DNA of 18,447 bases. Source: Massilia sp. UBA2604. GTDB taxonomy: Bacteria; Pseudomonadota; Gammaproteobacteria; Burkholderiales; Burkholderiaceae_D. Shown in pieces: positions 1 through 7,459 of this stretch. The position numbers were made by a program, and so were the translations under genes. Under the pieces are notes generated by a model. The model saw nothing but the letters and a program-made list of their open reading frames with translations, was not told the origin of the DNA and did not search any database. Each line of letters begins with the position of its first letter. Position 1 is the stretch's first letter. The DNA is taken from assembly GCA_002339265.1 (NCBI GenBank), contig DDKG01000125.1, positions 1,245 through 19,691 of the forward strand. Reading direction: 5' to 3'.

Positions 1-1
1 G

Positions 2-646
2 GCGCTGATCGTGTGGCAGCGTCCGAACCTGCTGCTGCTCGATGAACCGACCAACCACCTGGACCTGGAAACGCGCGAGGCGCTGACGATGGCCCTGGCC
101 CAGTTCGAGGGCACGCTGGTCGTGGTCTCCCACGACCGCCACCTGCTGCGCGCCACCACCGACCAGTTCATCATCGTGGCCGACGGCAAGCTGCAGCCCT
201 TCGACGGCGACCTGGACGACTACAAGGACTGGCTGTTCAAGACCAAGCTGGGCAAGGGTGGCGACGCCCTGCCCGGCCAGGCGGCGACCAAGGCGGCCCA
301 GCCGGCCGCGAAGGCCGCGCCCACGCCTGTGCCGACGGCCTCGCCGGCCGAGCGCAAGGAACAGAAGCGCCTCGAAGCCGAGGAGCGCCAACGCATGGCG
401 GCCCAGCGCAAACCGCTGGAAAACCGGGTCAAGCGCATCGACGAGCAGATGGCCAAGCTGAGCGCGAAAAAGGCGGCGATCGACGCCGAGCTGCTCGATC
501 CGGCGATCTATGAAGCGGCGAACAAGGACCGCCTCAAGACGCTGGTGGCCGACCAGGCCTTCGCCGCGCGCGACCTGGAAGCGCTCGAGATGGAGTGGCT
601 TGAGATTCAGGAGCAGCTGGAAGCGTTGACGGCACCTGCGGCCTGA
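2..646 (+). CDS. yheS: ABC-F family ATPase YheS, C-terminal part (5' end outside window)
   Basis: Partial gene: the reading frame is open from base 2, so the first ATP-binding cassette and most of the second lie upstream of the window. What remains starts just before the second Walker B (LLLLDEPTNHLDL), followed by the switch histidine segment (VVVSHDRHLLR) and the FDGDLDDYKDWL stretch characteristic of YheS. After an Ala/Pro/Lys-rich linker comes a charged C-terminal coiled coil ending in EMEWLEIQEQLEAL, very like the end of E. coli YheS. ABC-F proteins are soluble, lack membrane domains and act on the ribosome; YheS is thought to relieve certain stalled translation states, but no substrate can be read from this fragment. 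The gene ends at TGA, and a large palindrome begins 5 bp later that may act as transcript end. Family assignment is firm; the exact orthology is inferred. Confidence 0.93.
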   Translation, partial: ALIVWQRPNLLLLDEPTNHLDLETREALTMALAQFEGTLVVVSHDRHLLRATTDQFIIVADGKLQPFDGDLDDYKDWLFKTKLGKGGDALPGQAATKAAQPAAKAAPTPVPTASPAERKEQKRLEAEERQRMAAQRKPLENRVKRIDEQMAKLSAKKAAIDAELLDPAIYEAANKDRLKTLVADQAFAARDLEALEMEWLEIQEQLEALTAPAA

Positions 647-650
647 ATGC

Positions 651-737
651 CGTCGTTCCCGCGCAGGCGGGAACCTAAGTTTGCCGGCGTTTCGGTAACG
701 CTTGAGAACTTAGGTTCCCGCCTGCGCGGGAACGACG
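651..737. repeat. REP-like long palindrome, copy 1
   Basis: Two perfectly complementary 31-bp arms (651-681 and 707-737) flank a 25-bp loop. Each arm also contains its own small hairpin, TTCCCGC-GCAG-GCGGGAA, so the unit resembles an inverted pair of REP sequences (a BIME). It sits between the convergent ends of yheS and cheW, where it could end transcription from both sides. Two related copies occur at 6298-6397 and 18102-18207. Confidence 0.93.
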
Positions 738-780
738 TGCCAAGGCAAGCGGCAAGCGCTAGCGCCAGTACGGCGCACCA

Positions 781-1272
781 TCACGCGGCCCTCAACGGCC
801 GCCTCGGCGACAACGACATCAACCGGTCGATGTCGATCAACACCACCTTGCGCCCATCGACACGGGCCATGCCGATCAGGTAGCCCCCGCCCGGCAGGGG
901 TTGCACCGCGTCCATGCGCACGTGCACGATGCCGGTCACGCTCTCCACCACCATGCCGACGATCCCGCTCGACAGGCGCAGGATGATCACATCCGTATCC
1001 GGCGCCGGCCTTTCCGTGACCGGCGCGCCGCCCGCACGCATGTCGACCACCGGCATGATCACCCCATGCGACAGCGCCACGCCGCCGATGATCTCGCCGT
1101 CGGCCGCGAAGCGCTCGAGGGATCCCAGCAGCTTGAGTTCCTGCACGCGCGCGCAATCGAGCCCATATTCCTGGCCGTCGAGCATGAAGCTGAGGAATTC
1201 CCGTGAGGCGGCGCTGTGCGGCGCCGGGTAACGGGAAACTGAAGCGCGGGACATGTTGGACAAGGTGACCAT
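781..1272 (-). CDS. Stand-alone CheW-domain protein
   Basis: A 163-residue protein made almost entirely of one CheW domain. The family scaffold is visible: FLSFMLDGQEYGLDCARVQELK near the N-terminus, then IIGGVALSHGVIMPVVDMR, VIILRLSSGIVGMVVESVTGIV and the closing GMARVDGRKVVLIDIDRL. CheW proteins are cytoplasmic adaptors joining chemoreceptors to the CheA kinase; here no CheA, receptor or methylation gene is nearby, so the partner is unknown. The ATG at 1272 is chosen because AAAGGA lies 6 nt upstream; the frame stays open 23 codons further, but that stretch contains the upstream palindrome and has no ribosome site. It lies 106 bp downstream of the DUF342 gene on the same strand and may share its transcript. 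It could serve a chemosensory array controlling motility or another output. No catalytic residues are expected in this family. Confidence 0.9.
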   Translation of the reverse strand: MVTLSNMSRASVSRYPAPHSAASREFLSFMLDGQEYGLDCARVQELKLLGSLERFAADGEIIGGVALSHGVIMPVVDMRAGGAPVTERPAPDTDVIILRLSSGIVGMVVESVTGIVHVRMDAVQPLPGGGYLIGMARVDGRKVVLIDIDRLMSLSPRRPLRAA

Positions 1273-1326
1273 GGCGAATCCTTTGTGGGGGCGATCACCA
1301 TCGTATGTCGCGACCCCTGGACCGAT

Positions 1327-1342
1327 GTTGACTGTAGTCAAC
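1327..1342. promoter_or_regulatory. Perfect palindrome upstream of cheW
   Basis: GTTGACTGTAGTCAAC consists of 7-bp inverted arms around a 2-bp centre, 54 bp upstream of the cheW ATG and 36 bp beyond the DUF342 stop. It has no following T-run in either direction, so it is more like a dimeric protein binding site than a terminator. It includes TTGACT on the cheW strand, a -35-like hexamer, but no good -10 lies at the right distance. The function is inferred only. Confidence 0.4.
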
Positions 1343-1378
1343 CCCAGCCTTGGACCTACCCCGCCGCGCGGTTCAAAT

Positions 1379-3292
1379 TCAGGACCCGGCCTGCGCCTCG
1401 GCAGCGGCCATGGACGTGTCCCACGACCAGGCGCCCTCGCAGCCCGCGTACAGTATTTCCGCCCCCTTGGTGTCGCGCAGGCGCAGCTTGATGTCGCGCG
1501 CCGTCATGTCCCAGACGCAGCCGAAGTCGGGTTCATAGGGCATTGCCAGCACCTGCACCTCGCCCGCCAGCATGCCGATCGCTACCCCGGCGGCGCCGAC
1601 CCGCTCGAAGCGCTGGGCCTCGAGCCGTTTCAACAGCGCCATGCCGGCCTGGCGCTCGCCGTCGAGCGCCTTGGCTTCCTGCGACAGCCGGCCGACTTCC
1701 TTGAGCGTCGGCGCCACGCTGGCCGTCAGGCGCCGGAACTGCGGCTCCTGTTCCGGCGTGAGCACCAGCTCGCCCTTGCGCAGGCGCGGCGCGATCAACA
1801 GGTATTTGCGCATCTCGGGCTGGCCGGTAAGGGCCTCCATCGCGCTGCGGCGCTGCGCCGCCAGCTGGCCAAACTGGTCCACCCGCTCGCGCACCTGCGC
1901 CAGCGCGGTTTCGATGCGCGCACAGTCCGGACGCAGCAGCCAGGCCAGCATCTCGCCCTGCTTCCACGGCGCCGCACGGCCGATCGCCACGCGCCGTCCG
2001 GCGATGGCGCTGCCCTCGGCATGCGCCACCTCGACCTCGTCGCCGATGATCTCGCAGTTGATCGCGGTCTCGATGCGGATGCGCTTGCCCGAGATCACGC
2101 AGTTCTCGGCGCGGTCGAGCCGAACCTCGCCCTTGGTCGCCTGGATCGTCGCCTGCGACGCGACGCCCAGCACCCGCACCCCGCCATCCATGTTGCGCGC
2201 GCTGCCGCCGACCAGGTTGCGGCGCAGGAGGATGGCGCCGCCGCGCGAGACCAGGTGGCCGTAGACGTCGCCGTGCACGGTGATACTGTCGGCCTCGATG
2301 ATGCGCTGTTCCTGCACCTCGCCGAATTCCTCGTAGTCGCCCGCCAGGTGCAGATTGCCGGTGGTCTTGGCGCTGACGCCGTCGCGGCTGACGATCTTGT
2401 CGGTGATGGCGATGCGGCTGCTCTTGGGGTCGACACTCAAGAAGCCGTCCTGGCGCGCGACCAGGAACTCGCCTTCCGGCGCCAGCTCGACCGCCGTGCC
2501 ATCGCCGGCATAAGTGGCCAGGTCGAGGTCCCTCGCCACCTCGGGCGCGATCGGGATGCCGTTCAGGTCGAAGCCCGGGCTACCGCTGGTGCGCGGCACC
2601 TTGCGCAGCAGGCGCGTGCCGGCCGCCACCTGCGGAAAGCGGTTCTGGAAGCTCATCAGGTCGAGCTTGCCGTTGGCGAGCTGGCGCGGGGCATCGCTGC
2701 GGTGCAGCTCGTTCGCGACTTCCTCGACACCTGCATCCATGCCGGGAACCGGCTCCAGGCGGCACGCCACCAGGTAGCGGCCGGCCGCGCCACTGCCGAT
2801 GTGACTGCGGATGGCGTCGACATTGGCGCCGAAGCGGATGCCCTTGACCCACATGTCGGCGACGAATTCGTCGGCGTCGAGCCGGGTCGGGCGTTCGCCG
2901 CCTTCCTCGTCGCGCTCGAACACCGGTTCGAAATAGTATTCGGCCTGGCCGTCGGCGATCTTGACCGAGCGGTACAGGGCCTGGCGCTGCGGCGTGAACG
3001 GCAGGATATCGGCGGCGATGCGCACCATGACGCGCCCGGCCGCATCGCGCGGCAGCTCGGGGCCGTGGCCGTACAGGGCCTTGATCAGGACCGGGTAATC
3101 GAGGCCGGCCAGGTAATGGCTGGAGCGCAGGATGCCGTCGATCGCCGCCACCAGCGTGGTGCCGAGCACTTCTGGATCGGCATACACGCCATCGTCGCGC
3201 CTGGCGATGCAGTGCTCAGGGCCGGTGGAATCGAAGCGGACGGCGGCGGACGCGACTGGCGCTGCGTCGGGAAGTACGGCAAGGTCGGACAC
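1379..3292 (-). CDS. DUF342 / FapA-like polymer-forming protein
   Basis: A 637-residue protein of the DUF342 (FapA) family. Roughly residues 135-300 hold the family N-terminal region, including the SPGFDLNGIPI turn. Residues 300-440 are a run of short repeating strands (DGVSAKTTGNLHLAGDYEE onward, with regular G-D/V-x-V steps) as expected for a right-handed beta-helix like that of bactofilins. Residues 455-555 are rich in Glu/Arg/Leu heptads and probably form a coiled coil; a small beta domain closes the protein. FapA of Vibrio vulnificus links glucose status to flagellar assembly; a scaffold or polymer role is the family guess. Start choice: the frame stays open to a TTG at 3394, but the first 34 codons lie in AT-rich sequence with unlike codon use. 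GTG at 3292 has GGAG 7 nt upstream and is preferred; the start is uncertain. cheW follows on the same strand. Confidence 0.85.
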   Translation of the reverse strand: MSDLAVLPDAAPVASAAVRFDSTGPEHCIARRDDGVYADPEVLGTTLVAAIDGILRSSHYLAGLDYPVLIKALYGHGPELPRDAAGRVMVRIAADILPFTPQRQALYRSVKIADGQAEYYFEPVFERDEEGGERPTRLDADEFVADMWVKGIRFGANVDAIRSHIGSGAAGRYLVACRLEPVPGMDAGVEEVANELHRSDAPRQLANGKLDLMSFQNRFPQVAAGTRLLRKVPRTSGSPGFDLNGIPIAPEVARDLDLATYAGDGTAVELAPEGEFLVARQDGFLSVDPKSSRIAITDKIVSRDGVSAKTTGNLHLAGDYEEFGEVQEQRIIEADSITVHGDVYGHLVSRGGAILLRRNLVGGSARNMDGGVRVLGVASQATIQATKGEVRLDRAENCVISGKRIRIETAINCEIIGDEVEVAHAEGSAIAGRRVAIGRAAPWKQGEMLAWLLRPDCARIETALAQVRERVDQFGQLAAQRRSAMEALTGQPEMRKYLLIAPRLRKGELVLTPEQEPQFRRLTASVAPTLKEVGRLSQEAKALDGERQAGMALLKRLEAQRFERVGAAGVAIGMLAGEVQVLAMPYEPDFGCVWDMTARDIKLRLRDTKGAEILYAGCEGAWSWDTSMAAAEAQAGS

Positions 3293-3376
3293 GTTCACGC
3301 TCCACTTGGCGAAGAATGCTGGCGACAAATACCTGCCAACAGTAAGGTGGACGTAAACATAGCATGTTGCGCAATC

Positions 3377-3405
3377 TAAATAAACATATGGCAACTAGAT
3401 TTCAA
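3377..3405 (-). promoter_or_regulatory. Candidate promoter for the DUF342 gene
   Basis: On the minus strand TTGAAA (3405-3400) is followed after 17 bp by TATTTA (3382-3377), in an AT-rich patch unlike the surrounding GC-rich DNA. Transcription would begin near 3370 and leave a leader of about 78 nt before the preferred GTG at 3292. The -10 matches only the first three consensus bases, so this is a weak call. Confidence 0.3.
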
Positions 3406-3520
3406 TAAAGAAAATTTGTGACAGGACCGACACCACTGCCAAAGCGTGGTTTGACGGCGCAATCCGGTAAAACCACACCAGGTAAGGCACGCAGGCAGCT
3501 TGTTAAATGTCAAATTCCAG

Positions 3521-3554
3521 AAACGACAACGGCGCCATCGGCGCCGTCGTTTTA
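3521..3554. terminator. Hairpin terminator downstream of the small secreted protein
   Basis: A stem GGCGCC-ATC-GGCGCC continues outward as AAACGAC / GTCGTTT with a 2-nt bulge on one side. It lies 18 bp after the stop of the minus-strand gene ending at 3572. The U-tract is short (TTTC on the minus strand, TTTTA on the plus), so it is a moderate-strength intrinsic terminator that could work in either direction. Confidence 0.65.
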
Positions 3555-3571
3555 CATTCCCGACCGCACTC

Positions 3572-3937
3572 TCAGCGGCGGCGGGCGTTCGGATAAAGTT
3601 CCGAGCCTTCCTTGATCTGGCGGCGCAGGTCGCGCCGCTCATCGGGCGACAGCCGGCCCCGGCGACGCTCTTCGCGGGCCGCATCGGACTGGACCTCCAT
3701 CGCGCGGCGGTCCTGGTCGCGCACCTCGAAGGCGCGCGGGTCCTGCTGGGCCTGCATCTGGTAACGCTCGCGCATCGCCGCTTCGTCGCGGCGCGGGTCG
3801 CGCTCCTGGTTTTGCGCCAATGCACTGGCCCCGGTGCCTGCCAGCACGCAGGCGATCACACCAAGGCGCGCAAGCCGGGCGAGCCGGCGGCCATTGGCGC
3901 CGAATCCTGCTGGTTTGTCGTTGTGCGCGTGGTTCAT
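3572..3937 (-). CDS. Small exported Arg-rich protein of unknown function
   Basis: A 121-residue protein with an N-terminal signal peptide: basic RRLARLARL, hydrophobic GVIACVLAGTGASALA, and likely cleavage after ALA before QNQERD. The mature part of about 80 residues is extremely charged (many Arg, Glu, Asp, Gln) and ends with LSPDERRDLRRQIKEGSELYPNARRR. Short periplasmic proteins with a closing LSP-E-R-xx-LRR motif are common in Burkholderiales, usually without a function. GAGGA lies 6 nt before the ATG, so the start is secure. It is transcribed alone, diverging from ompR, and has a hairpin after its stop. It might act as a periplasmic charged adaptor near envelope machinery, but nothing in the sequence fixes that. 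The divergent placement next to ompR allows shared control. Confidence 0.8.
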   Translation of the reverse strand: MNHAHNDKPAGFGANGRRLARLARLGVIACVLAGTGASALAQNQERDPRRDEAAMRERYQMQAQQDPRAFEVRDQDRRAMEVQSDAAREERRRGRLSPDERRDLRRQIKEGSELYPNARRR

Positions 3938-4020
3938 GGTGTTCCTCTTCCGCGATGCCTGATAAACGGATAAGCTGTGTTGATCACTTGTCGCCAGTGT
4001 AGGTGCATACCGAAAGTGGA

Positions 4021-4058
4021 GTAAGACTTATTGGGTAAAGTTTGTAACACATTGTAAT
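4021..4058 (+). promoter_or_regulatory. Candidate ompR promoter with OmpR-like GTAA half-sites
   Basis: The tetramer GTAA occurs at 4021, 4035, 4044 and 4054. The last two are part of TTGTAACACA-TTGTAATGG, a direct repeat with a period of exactly 10 bp, the geometry bound by OmpR dimers in enterobacteria (GTAAC-type half-sites one helical turn apart). The repeat overlaps a possible sigma-70 promoter, TTGGGT (4031-4036), 16 bp, TGTAAT (4053-4058; 5 of 6 consensus bases). OmpR autoregulation is the inference; the promoter's -35 is poor. Confidence 0.45.
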
Positions 4059-4091
4059 GGCTGGGCTGAGTCGTGCATCCGGCCCAGCCAT
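4057..4091 (+). promoter_or_regulatory. Leader hairpin before ompR
   Basis: ATGGCTGGGCTG (4057-4068) pairs with CGGCCCAGCCAT (4080-4091): twelve base pairs including one G-U, around an 11-nt loop. It ends 46 nt before the ompR ATG. AAGAAG follows instead of a T-run, so it is not a standard terminator on either strand. It could be an mRNA leader structure or, if transcription starts inside it, a DNA operator. Confidence 0.5.
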
Positions 4092-4137
4092 AAGAAGTTA
4101 CCATAGCGACATTCATCTGACAATTCTGGACAGTTCT

Positions 4138-4905
4138 ATGACCTCAACGACGTCGAATAATAATGCGGGTACGGGCGCTTCATCGGGCCACTCCGCCAAG
4201 ATCATGGTCGTGGACGACGACGTACGCCTGCGCGACCTGCTGCGCCGCTACCTGACCGAACAGGGCTTCCAGGTCGTGACCGCCGAAAGCGCGCCGGCGA
4301 TGAACAAATTGTGGCTGCGCGAGCGTTACGACCTGCTGGTGCTCGACCTGATGCTGCCCGGCGAAGACGGCCTGTCGATCTGCCGCCGCCTGCGCGGCGC
4401 CGGCGACCAGACTCCGATCATCATGCTGACCGCCAAGGGCGAGGACGTCGACCGCATCGTCGGCCTCGAGATGGGCGCCGACGACTACCTGCCCAAGCCG
4501 TTCAACCCGCGCGAACTGGTGGCCCGCATCGGCGCCGTCCTGCGCCGCAAGGGCCCGGACGAGATTCCCGGCGCGCCGTCCGAAACCCCGCAAACGTTCG
4601 AGTTCGGCGACTTCGTGCTCGACCTGGGCACGCGCACGCTCAAGAAGAACGGCGAGACGGTGCCGCTGACCACCGGCGAATTCTCGGTGCTGAAGGTATT
4701 CGCGCGCCATGCGCGCCAGCCGCTGTCGCGCGAGAAGCTGATGGAACTCGCGCGGGGTCGGGAGTACGAAGTGTTCGACCGCTCGCTCGACGTCCAGATC
4801 TCGCGCCTGCGCAAGCTGATCGAGCCCGATCCATCGAGCCCGCTGTACATCCAGACCGTGTGGGGCCTGGGCTACGTGTTCATCCCTGAAGGCCAGCCGC
4901 GCTAG
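4138..4905 (+). CDS. ompR: Response regulator OmpR
   Basis: A 255-residue transcription factor, partner of the histidine kinase that follows. Receiver domain at about residues 20-135: acidic pocket DDD (26-28), phospho-acceptor Asp70 in VLDLMLPGEDGLSICRRLR, the Thr of MLTAKGE, and the Lys of PKPFNPREL. After a linker of about 20 residues comes a winged-helix DNA-binding domain (about 150-250) with LTTGEFSVLKVFARH and the recognition region REYEVFDRSLDVQISRLRKLIE. Blocks such as RYLTEQGFQV and MLPGEDGLSICRRLR are nearly identical to E. coli OmpR, so the assignment is strong. In enterobacteria it controls porins and osmotic response; here the targets are unknown. ATG 4138 is preferred over the open frame back to 4057, because that extension is the leader hairpin. 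The first 19 residues are low-complexity Ser/Thr/Asn/Gly. Its TAG overlaps the next gene's GTG by one base. Confidence 0.93.
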   Translation: MTSTTSNNNAGTGASSGHSAKIMVVDDDVRLRDLLRRYLTEQGFQVVTAESAPAMNKLWLRERYDLLVLDLMLPGEDGLSICRRLRGAGDQTPIIMLTAKGEDVDRIVGLEMGADDYLPKPFNPRELVARIGAVLRRKGPDEIPGAPSETPQTFEFGDFVLDLGTRTLKKNGETVPLTTGEFSVLKVFARHARQPLSREKLMELARGREYEVFDRSLDVQISRLRKLIEPDPSSPLYIQTVWGLGYVFIPEGQPR

Positions 4906-6278
4906 TGTTCACCCCAATCGCCCAGGCGCGGCGCGCCCTGCGCTTCGCCTGGTTCAAAAGCGGCCTGTTCTGGCGCACCTTCTTCCTGATGTCGGTGCTC
5001 ACTGCAGCTTCGATGCTGGCCTGGATCGGCATGATCAGCGTGTTCCAGCGCGACAAGCAGGTGCAGCAGACGGCCGAGCTGGTGGTGTCGGTGGTGACGA
5101 TCACCAAGGCGGCGCTGACCCACTCGGCGCCCGACCTGCGGCGCGAGCTGCTGCTCGAGCTGGTGTCGAACGAAGGCATCCGCATCTTCACGCTGGAAGA
5201 CACGGACGTGGTCGACCCGCCGCCGCACAATCCCCTGATGCCCGAGATCGCGGCGATCGTGCGCGACCGCCTGGGCGCCGACACGCGCTTCTCAAGCGGC
5301 GTCAATGGCGTGCCGGGCTTCTACATCAGCTTCAATATCGAGGACGACAAATACTGGCTGATGCTCGAGCGCGAGCGCCTGACCGGCCTGACGCGCGAGC
5401 AGTGGCTCGGCTGGGCCGTGGTGGTGGGCCTGCTGTCGGTGGTCGGCGCGGCGCTGATCTCGAGCCTGGTCAACCGTCCGCTGGCGCGCCTGACGGCCGC
5501 CGCGCGCGCGATCGCCAAGGGCGAGCGTCCGGTGCGCCTGCCCGAGAAGGGTTCGCAGGAGATCATCGAGGCCAATCGCAGTTTCAACCAGATGGTGGAA
5601 GACCTGGCGCAGGTGGAAAAGGACCGCGCCGTGATCCTGGCCGGCATCTCGCACGACCTGCGCACGCCGCTGGCGCGCATGGGGCTCGAGGTGGAGATGG
5701 CCAACCTGTCGACCGACGCGCGTGAAGGCATGCAGTCGGACATCGCCCAGATGGACGCCATCATCGGCCAGTTCCTGGACTATGCCAAGCCGACCGAGGC
5801 CGCGACCTTCGTGCCGGTGAACCTGTCCGAGATGCTGTCCGACGTCGGCCGCGAGGCGGCCCGCATCGCCGACCTGCACGTCAAGACCGACCTGATGCCG
5901 GGCGTGCACGTGATGGGCAACGCGACCGACCTGCGGCGCGTGATCAACAACATCATCGAGAACGCCCGCCGCTACGGCAAGACGCCGGGCACCTCATGCA
6001 CCGACATCGACATCGTGCTGCGCGTGAAAGCCACGGGCCACGGCCGGCGCGCCGTGATCGAGATCGGCGACCATGGCGTCGGCGTGCCGGCGGACCAGAT
6101 CGCGCAGTTGATGAAGCCCTTCACGCGGCTCGATAGCGCGCGCGGGCAGGCCAATGGCGCCGGGCTCGGGTTGGCGATCGTGGAGCGGGTGCTGACCCGG
6201 CATAACGCGGGGCTGGAAGTGAGGAATCGCGAAGGCGGCGGGTTCCTGCTGCAGGTGGCGTTGCCGCTGGCGGCTTGA
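4905..6278 (+). CDS. envZ: Sensor histidine kinase EnvZ
   Basis: A 457-residue inner-membrane kinase. A first membrane helix (about 22-46) and a second (about 167-187) bracket a periplasmic sensor of about 120 residues. HAMP follows (about 188-239), then the phosphorylation helix GISHDLRTPLARMG with His250. The ATP-binding domain shows the N box NNIIENARRYG (about 348-358), G1 GDHGVGVP (388-395), the F box KPFTRLD and G2 GAGLGLAI (418-425). All catalytic elements are intact. It would phosphorylate and dephosphorylate OmpR. It starts with GTG at 4905, sharing one base with the ompR TAG, so its translation is probably coupled to ompR and yields fewer kinase molecules than regulator, as is usual for this pair. 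The stop is followed 19 bp later by a REP-like palindrome. The call rests on the OmpR pairing and domain order; the sensor domain itself diverges between EnvZ proteins. Confidence 0.9.
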   Translation: MFTPIAQARRALRFAWFKSGLFWRTFFLMSVLTAASMLAWIGMISVFQRDKQVQQTAELVVSVVTITKAALTHSAPDLRRELLLELVSNEGIRIFTLEDTDVVDPPPHNPLMPEIAAIVRDRLGADTRFSSGVNGVPGFYISFNIEDDKYWLMLERERLTGLTREQWLGWAVVVGLLSVVGAALISSLVNRPLARLTAAARAIAKGERPVRLPEKGSQEIIEANRSFNQMVEDLAQVEKDRAVILAGISHDLRTPLARMGLEVEMANLSTDAREGMQSDIAQMDAIIGQFLDYAKPTEAATFVPVNLSEMLSDVGREAARIADLHVKTDLMPGVHVMGNATDLRRVINNIIENARRYGKTPGTSCTDIDIVLRVKATGHGRRAVIEIGDHGVGVPADQIAQLMKPFTRLDSARGQANGAGLGLAIVERVLTRHNAGLEVRNREGGGFLLQVALPLAA

Positions 6279-6297
6279 TCGAACTGCTGCCCCCGCA

Positions 6298-6397
6298 CGT
6301 CGTTCCCGCGAAGGCGGGAACCTAATTTCCGCGCCGCAAGCCGCAAAAATTGAATACCACGCTACTGACTTAGGTTCCCGCCTGCGCGGGAACGACG
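6298..6397. repeat. REP-like long palindrome, copy 2
   Basis: Arms at 6298-6325 and 6370-6397 (28 bp) pair with a single mismatch, around a 44-bp AT-richer loop. The mismatch lies in the tip of the small hairpin inside the left arm (GAAG instead of GCAG). It fills the gap between the convergent ends of envZ and the ammonia-lyase gene, and probably ends both transcripts. Confidence 0.92.
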
Positions 6398-6419
6398 GTT
6401 CAAAGGCTAACGAATTGCG

Positions 6420-7388
6420 TCACTCGCCGATCAGACTGGCAAACCGCCCGAGATCGATATTCCCGCCACTGATCAACACCCCGACCTTCTTCCCTTTCAA
6501 CTGCTCCTTCATCCGGCGCGCCGCCGCGAACCCAAGGCAGCCGGTCGGCTCCACCACGATCTTCATGCGCTCGGCGAAGAAGCGCATGCAGGCCACCAGC
6601 TCCTCGTCGCTCACGGTGAGAATGTCGTTGACGTCGCGCCGGATGATCGGGAAGGTCAGCTGGCCCAGGTGCTGGGTCTGGGCGCCGTCGGCGATCGTGC
6701 GCGGCGTGTCGATGTGGACGATCTCGCCGGTGCGGAACGATTGCTGGCCGTCGTTGCCGGCTTCCGGCTCGACGCCGTACAACATGCAGCCCGGCGACAG
6801 CGCGCGCGTGGCCAGCGCGGAGCCGGACAGCAGGCCGCCGCCGCCCAGGCATACGAAGAAGGCGTCCAGCGGGCCAACCTCCTCGAACAGCTCCTTGGCT
6901 GCCGTGCCCTGCCCCGCGATCACGTCGGCGTGGTCATAGGGCGGAATCAGGGTCAGGCCATGCTTGTCGGCGAGCTCGCGGCCGATCTGCTCCCGGTCCT
7001 CGGTATAGCGGTCATAGGTCACGACAGTGGCGCCATAGCCGCGCGTGGCGGCGACCTTCGCGGCCGGCGCATCCTGCGGCATCACGATCGTGGCCGGCAT
7101 GCCGAGGATCTTGGCCGATAGCGCGATCGCCTGCGCATGGTTGCCGGACGAGAAAGCGACGACACCGGCACGGCGCTGCTCGGGGCTGAATTTCGCCAGC
7201 GCGTTATAGCCGCCGCGGAACTTGAAGGCGCCCATGCGCTGCATGTTCTCGCACTTGAAGAACACCTCGGCGCCGAATTCCTCGTTGACGGTGCGCGAGG
7301 TCAGCACGGGCGTGCGGTGGGCGGCGCCCAGGATGCGCTCGGCGGCCTGGGCGACGTCTTCGTAAGTGGGGAGCTGGAGCGAAGTCAT
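6420..7388 (-). CDS. PLP-dependent threo-3-hydroxy-L-aspartate ammonia-lyase / serine-threonine dehydratase
   Basis: A 322-residue fold-type II PLP enzyme. The Schiff-base lysine is Lys56 in GAFKFRGG; the substrate loop SSGNHAQ holds Ser81, the residue equivalent to the second catalytic serine of serine racemase; the phosphate-binding loop is GGGGLL (182-187); the C-terminal ISGGN supplies the residue near the pyridine nitrogen. There is no ACT regulatory domain, so it is not the biosynthetic IlvA. The closest family remembered is threo-3-hydroxyaspartate ammonia-lyase, which makes oxaloacetate and ammonia; serine or threonine dehydratase or racemase activity cannot be excluded from sequence. 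AAAGGA lies 7 nt before the ATG. Its own promoter and a copy of the 23-bp element shared with the regulator gene lie upstream, suggesting induction by an amino acid. It is the last gene of the minus-strand cluster 6420-10229. Confidence 0.88.
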   Translation of the reverse strand: MTSLQLPTYEDVAQAAERILGAAHRTPVLTSRTVNEEFGAEVFFKCENMQRMGAFKFRGGYNALAKFSPEQRRAGVVAFSSGNHAQAIALSAKILGMPATIVMPQDAPAAKVAATRGYGATVVTYDRYTEDREQIGRELADKHGLTLIPPYDHADVIAGQGTAAKELFEEVGPLDAFFVCLGGGGLLSGSALATRALSPGCMLYGVEPEAGNDGQQSFRTGEIVHIDTPRTIADGAQTQHLGQLTFPIIRRDVNDILTVSDEELVACMRFFAERMKIVVEPTGCLGFAAARRMKEQLKGKKVGVLISGGNIDLGRFASLIGE

Positions 7389-7436
7389 GGCGCAATCCTT
7401 TCAGTCACTGTAGTCGGTCTAACGATTCATCTAATA

Positions 7437-7459
7437 TTGGACATATTATCCAATACTGG
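7437..7459. promoter_or_regulatory. Putative operator, copy A (ammonia-lyase)
   Basis: A 23-bp element containing GGACATATTATCCA, which is built on an inverted repeat TTGGA-N7-TCCAA. It matches the element at 10231-10253 at 20 of 23 positions, in the same orientation relative to the downstream gene. It covers the -10 box of the ammonia-lyase promoter, a placement typical for repression. The binding protein is inferred to be the YheO/DauR-type regulator encoded at 9597-10229. Confidence 0.65.

Noticed and set aside
1253..3379. Long plus-strand open frame of about 708 codons opposite the DUF342 gene
   Set aside because: It has the His/Arg/Ala-rich, low-complexity look of an antisense shadow in GC-rich DNA, and the minus strand encodes a recognisable family.
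4057..4091. The ompR leader hairpin as an intrinsic terminator
   Set aside because: No T-run follows the stem on either strand.
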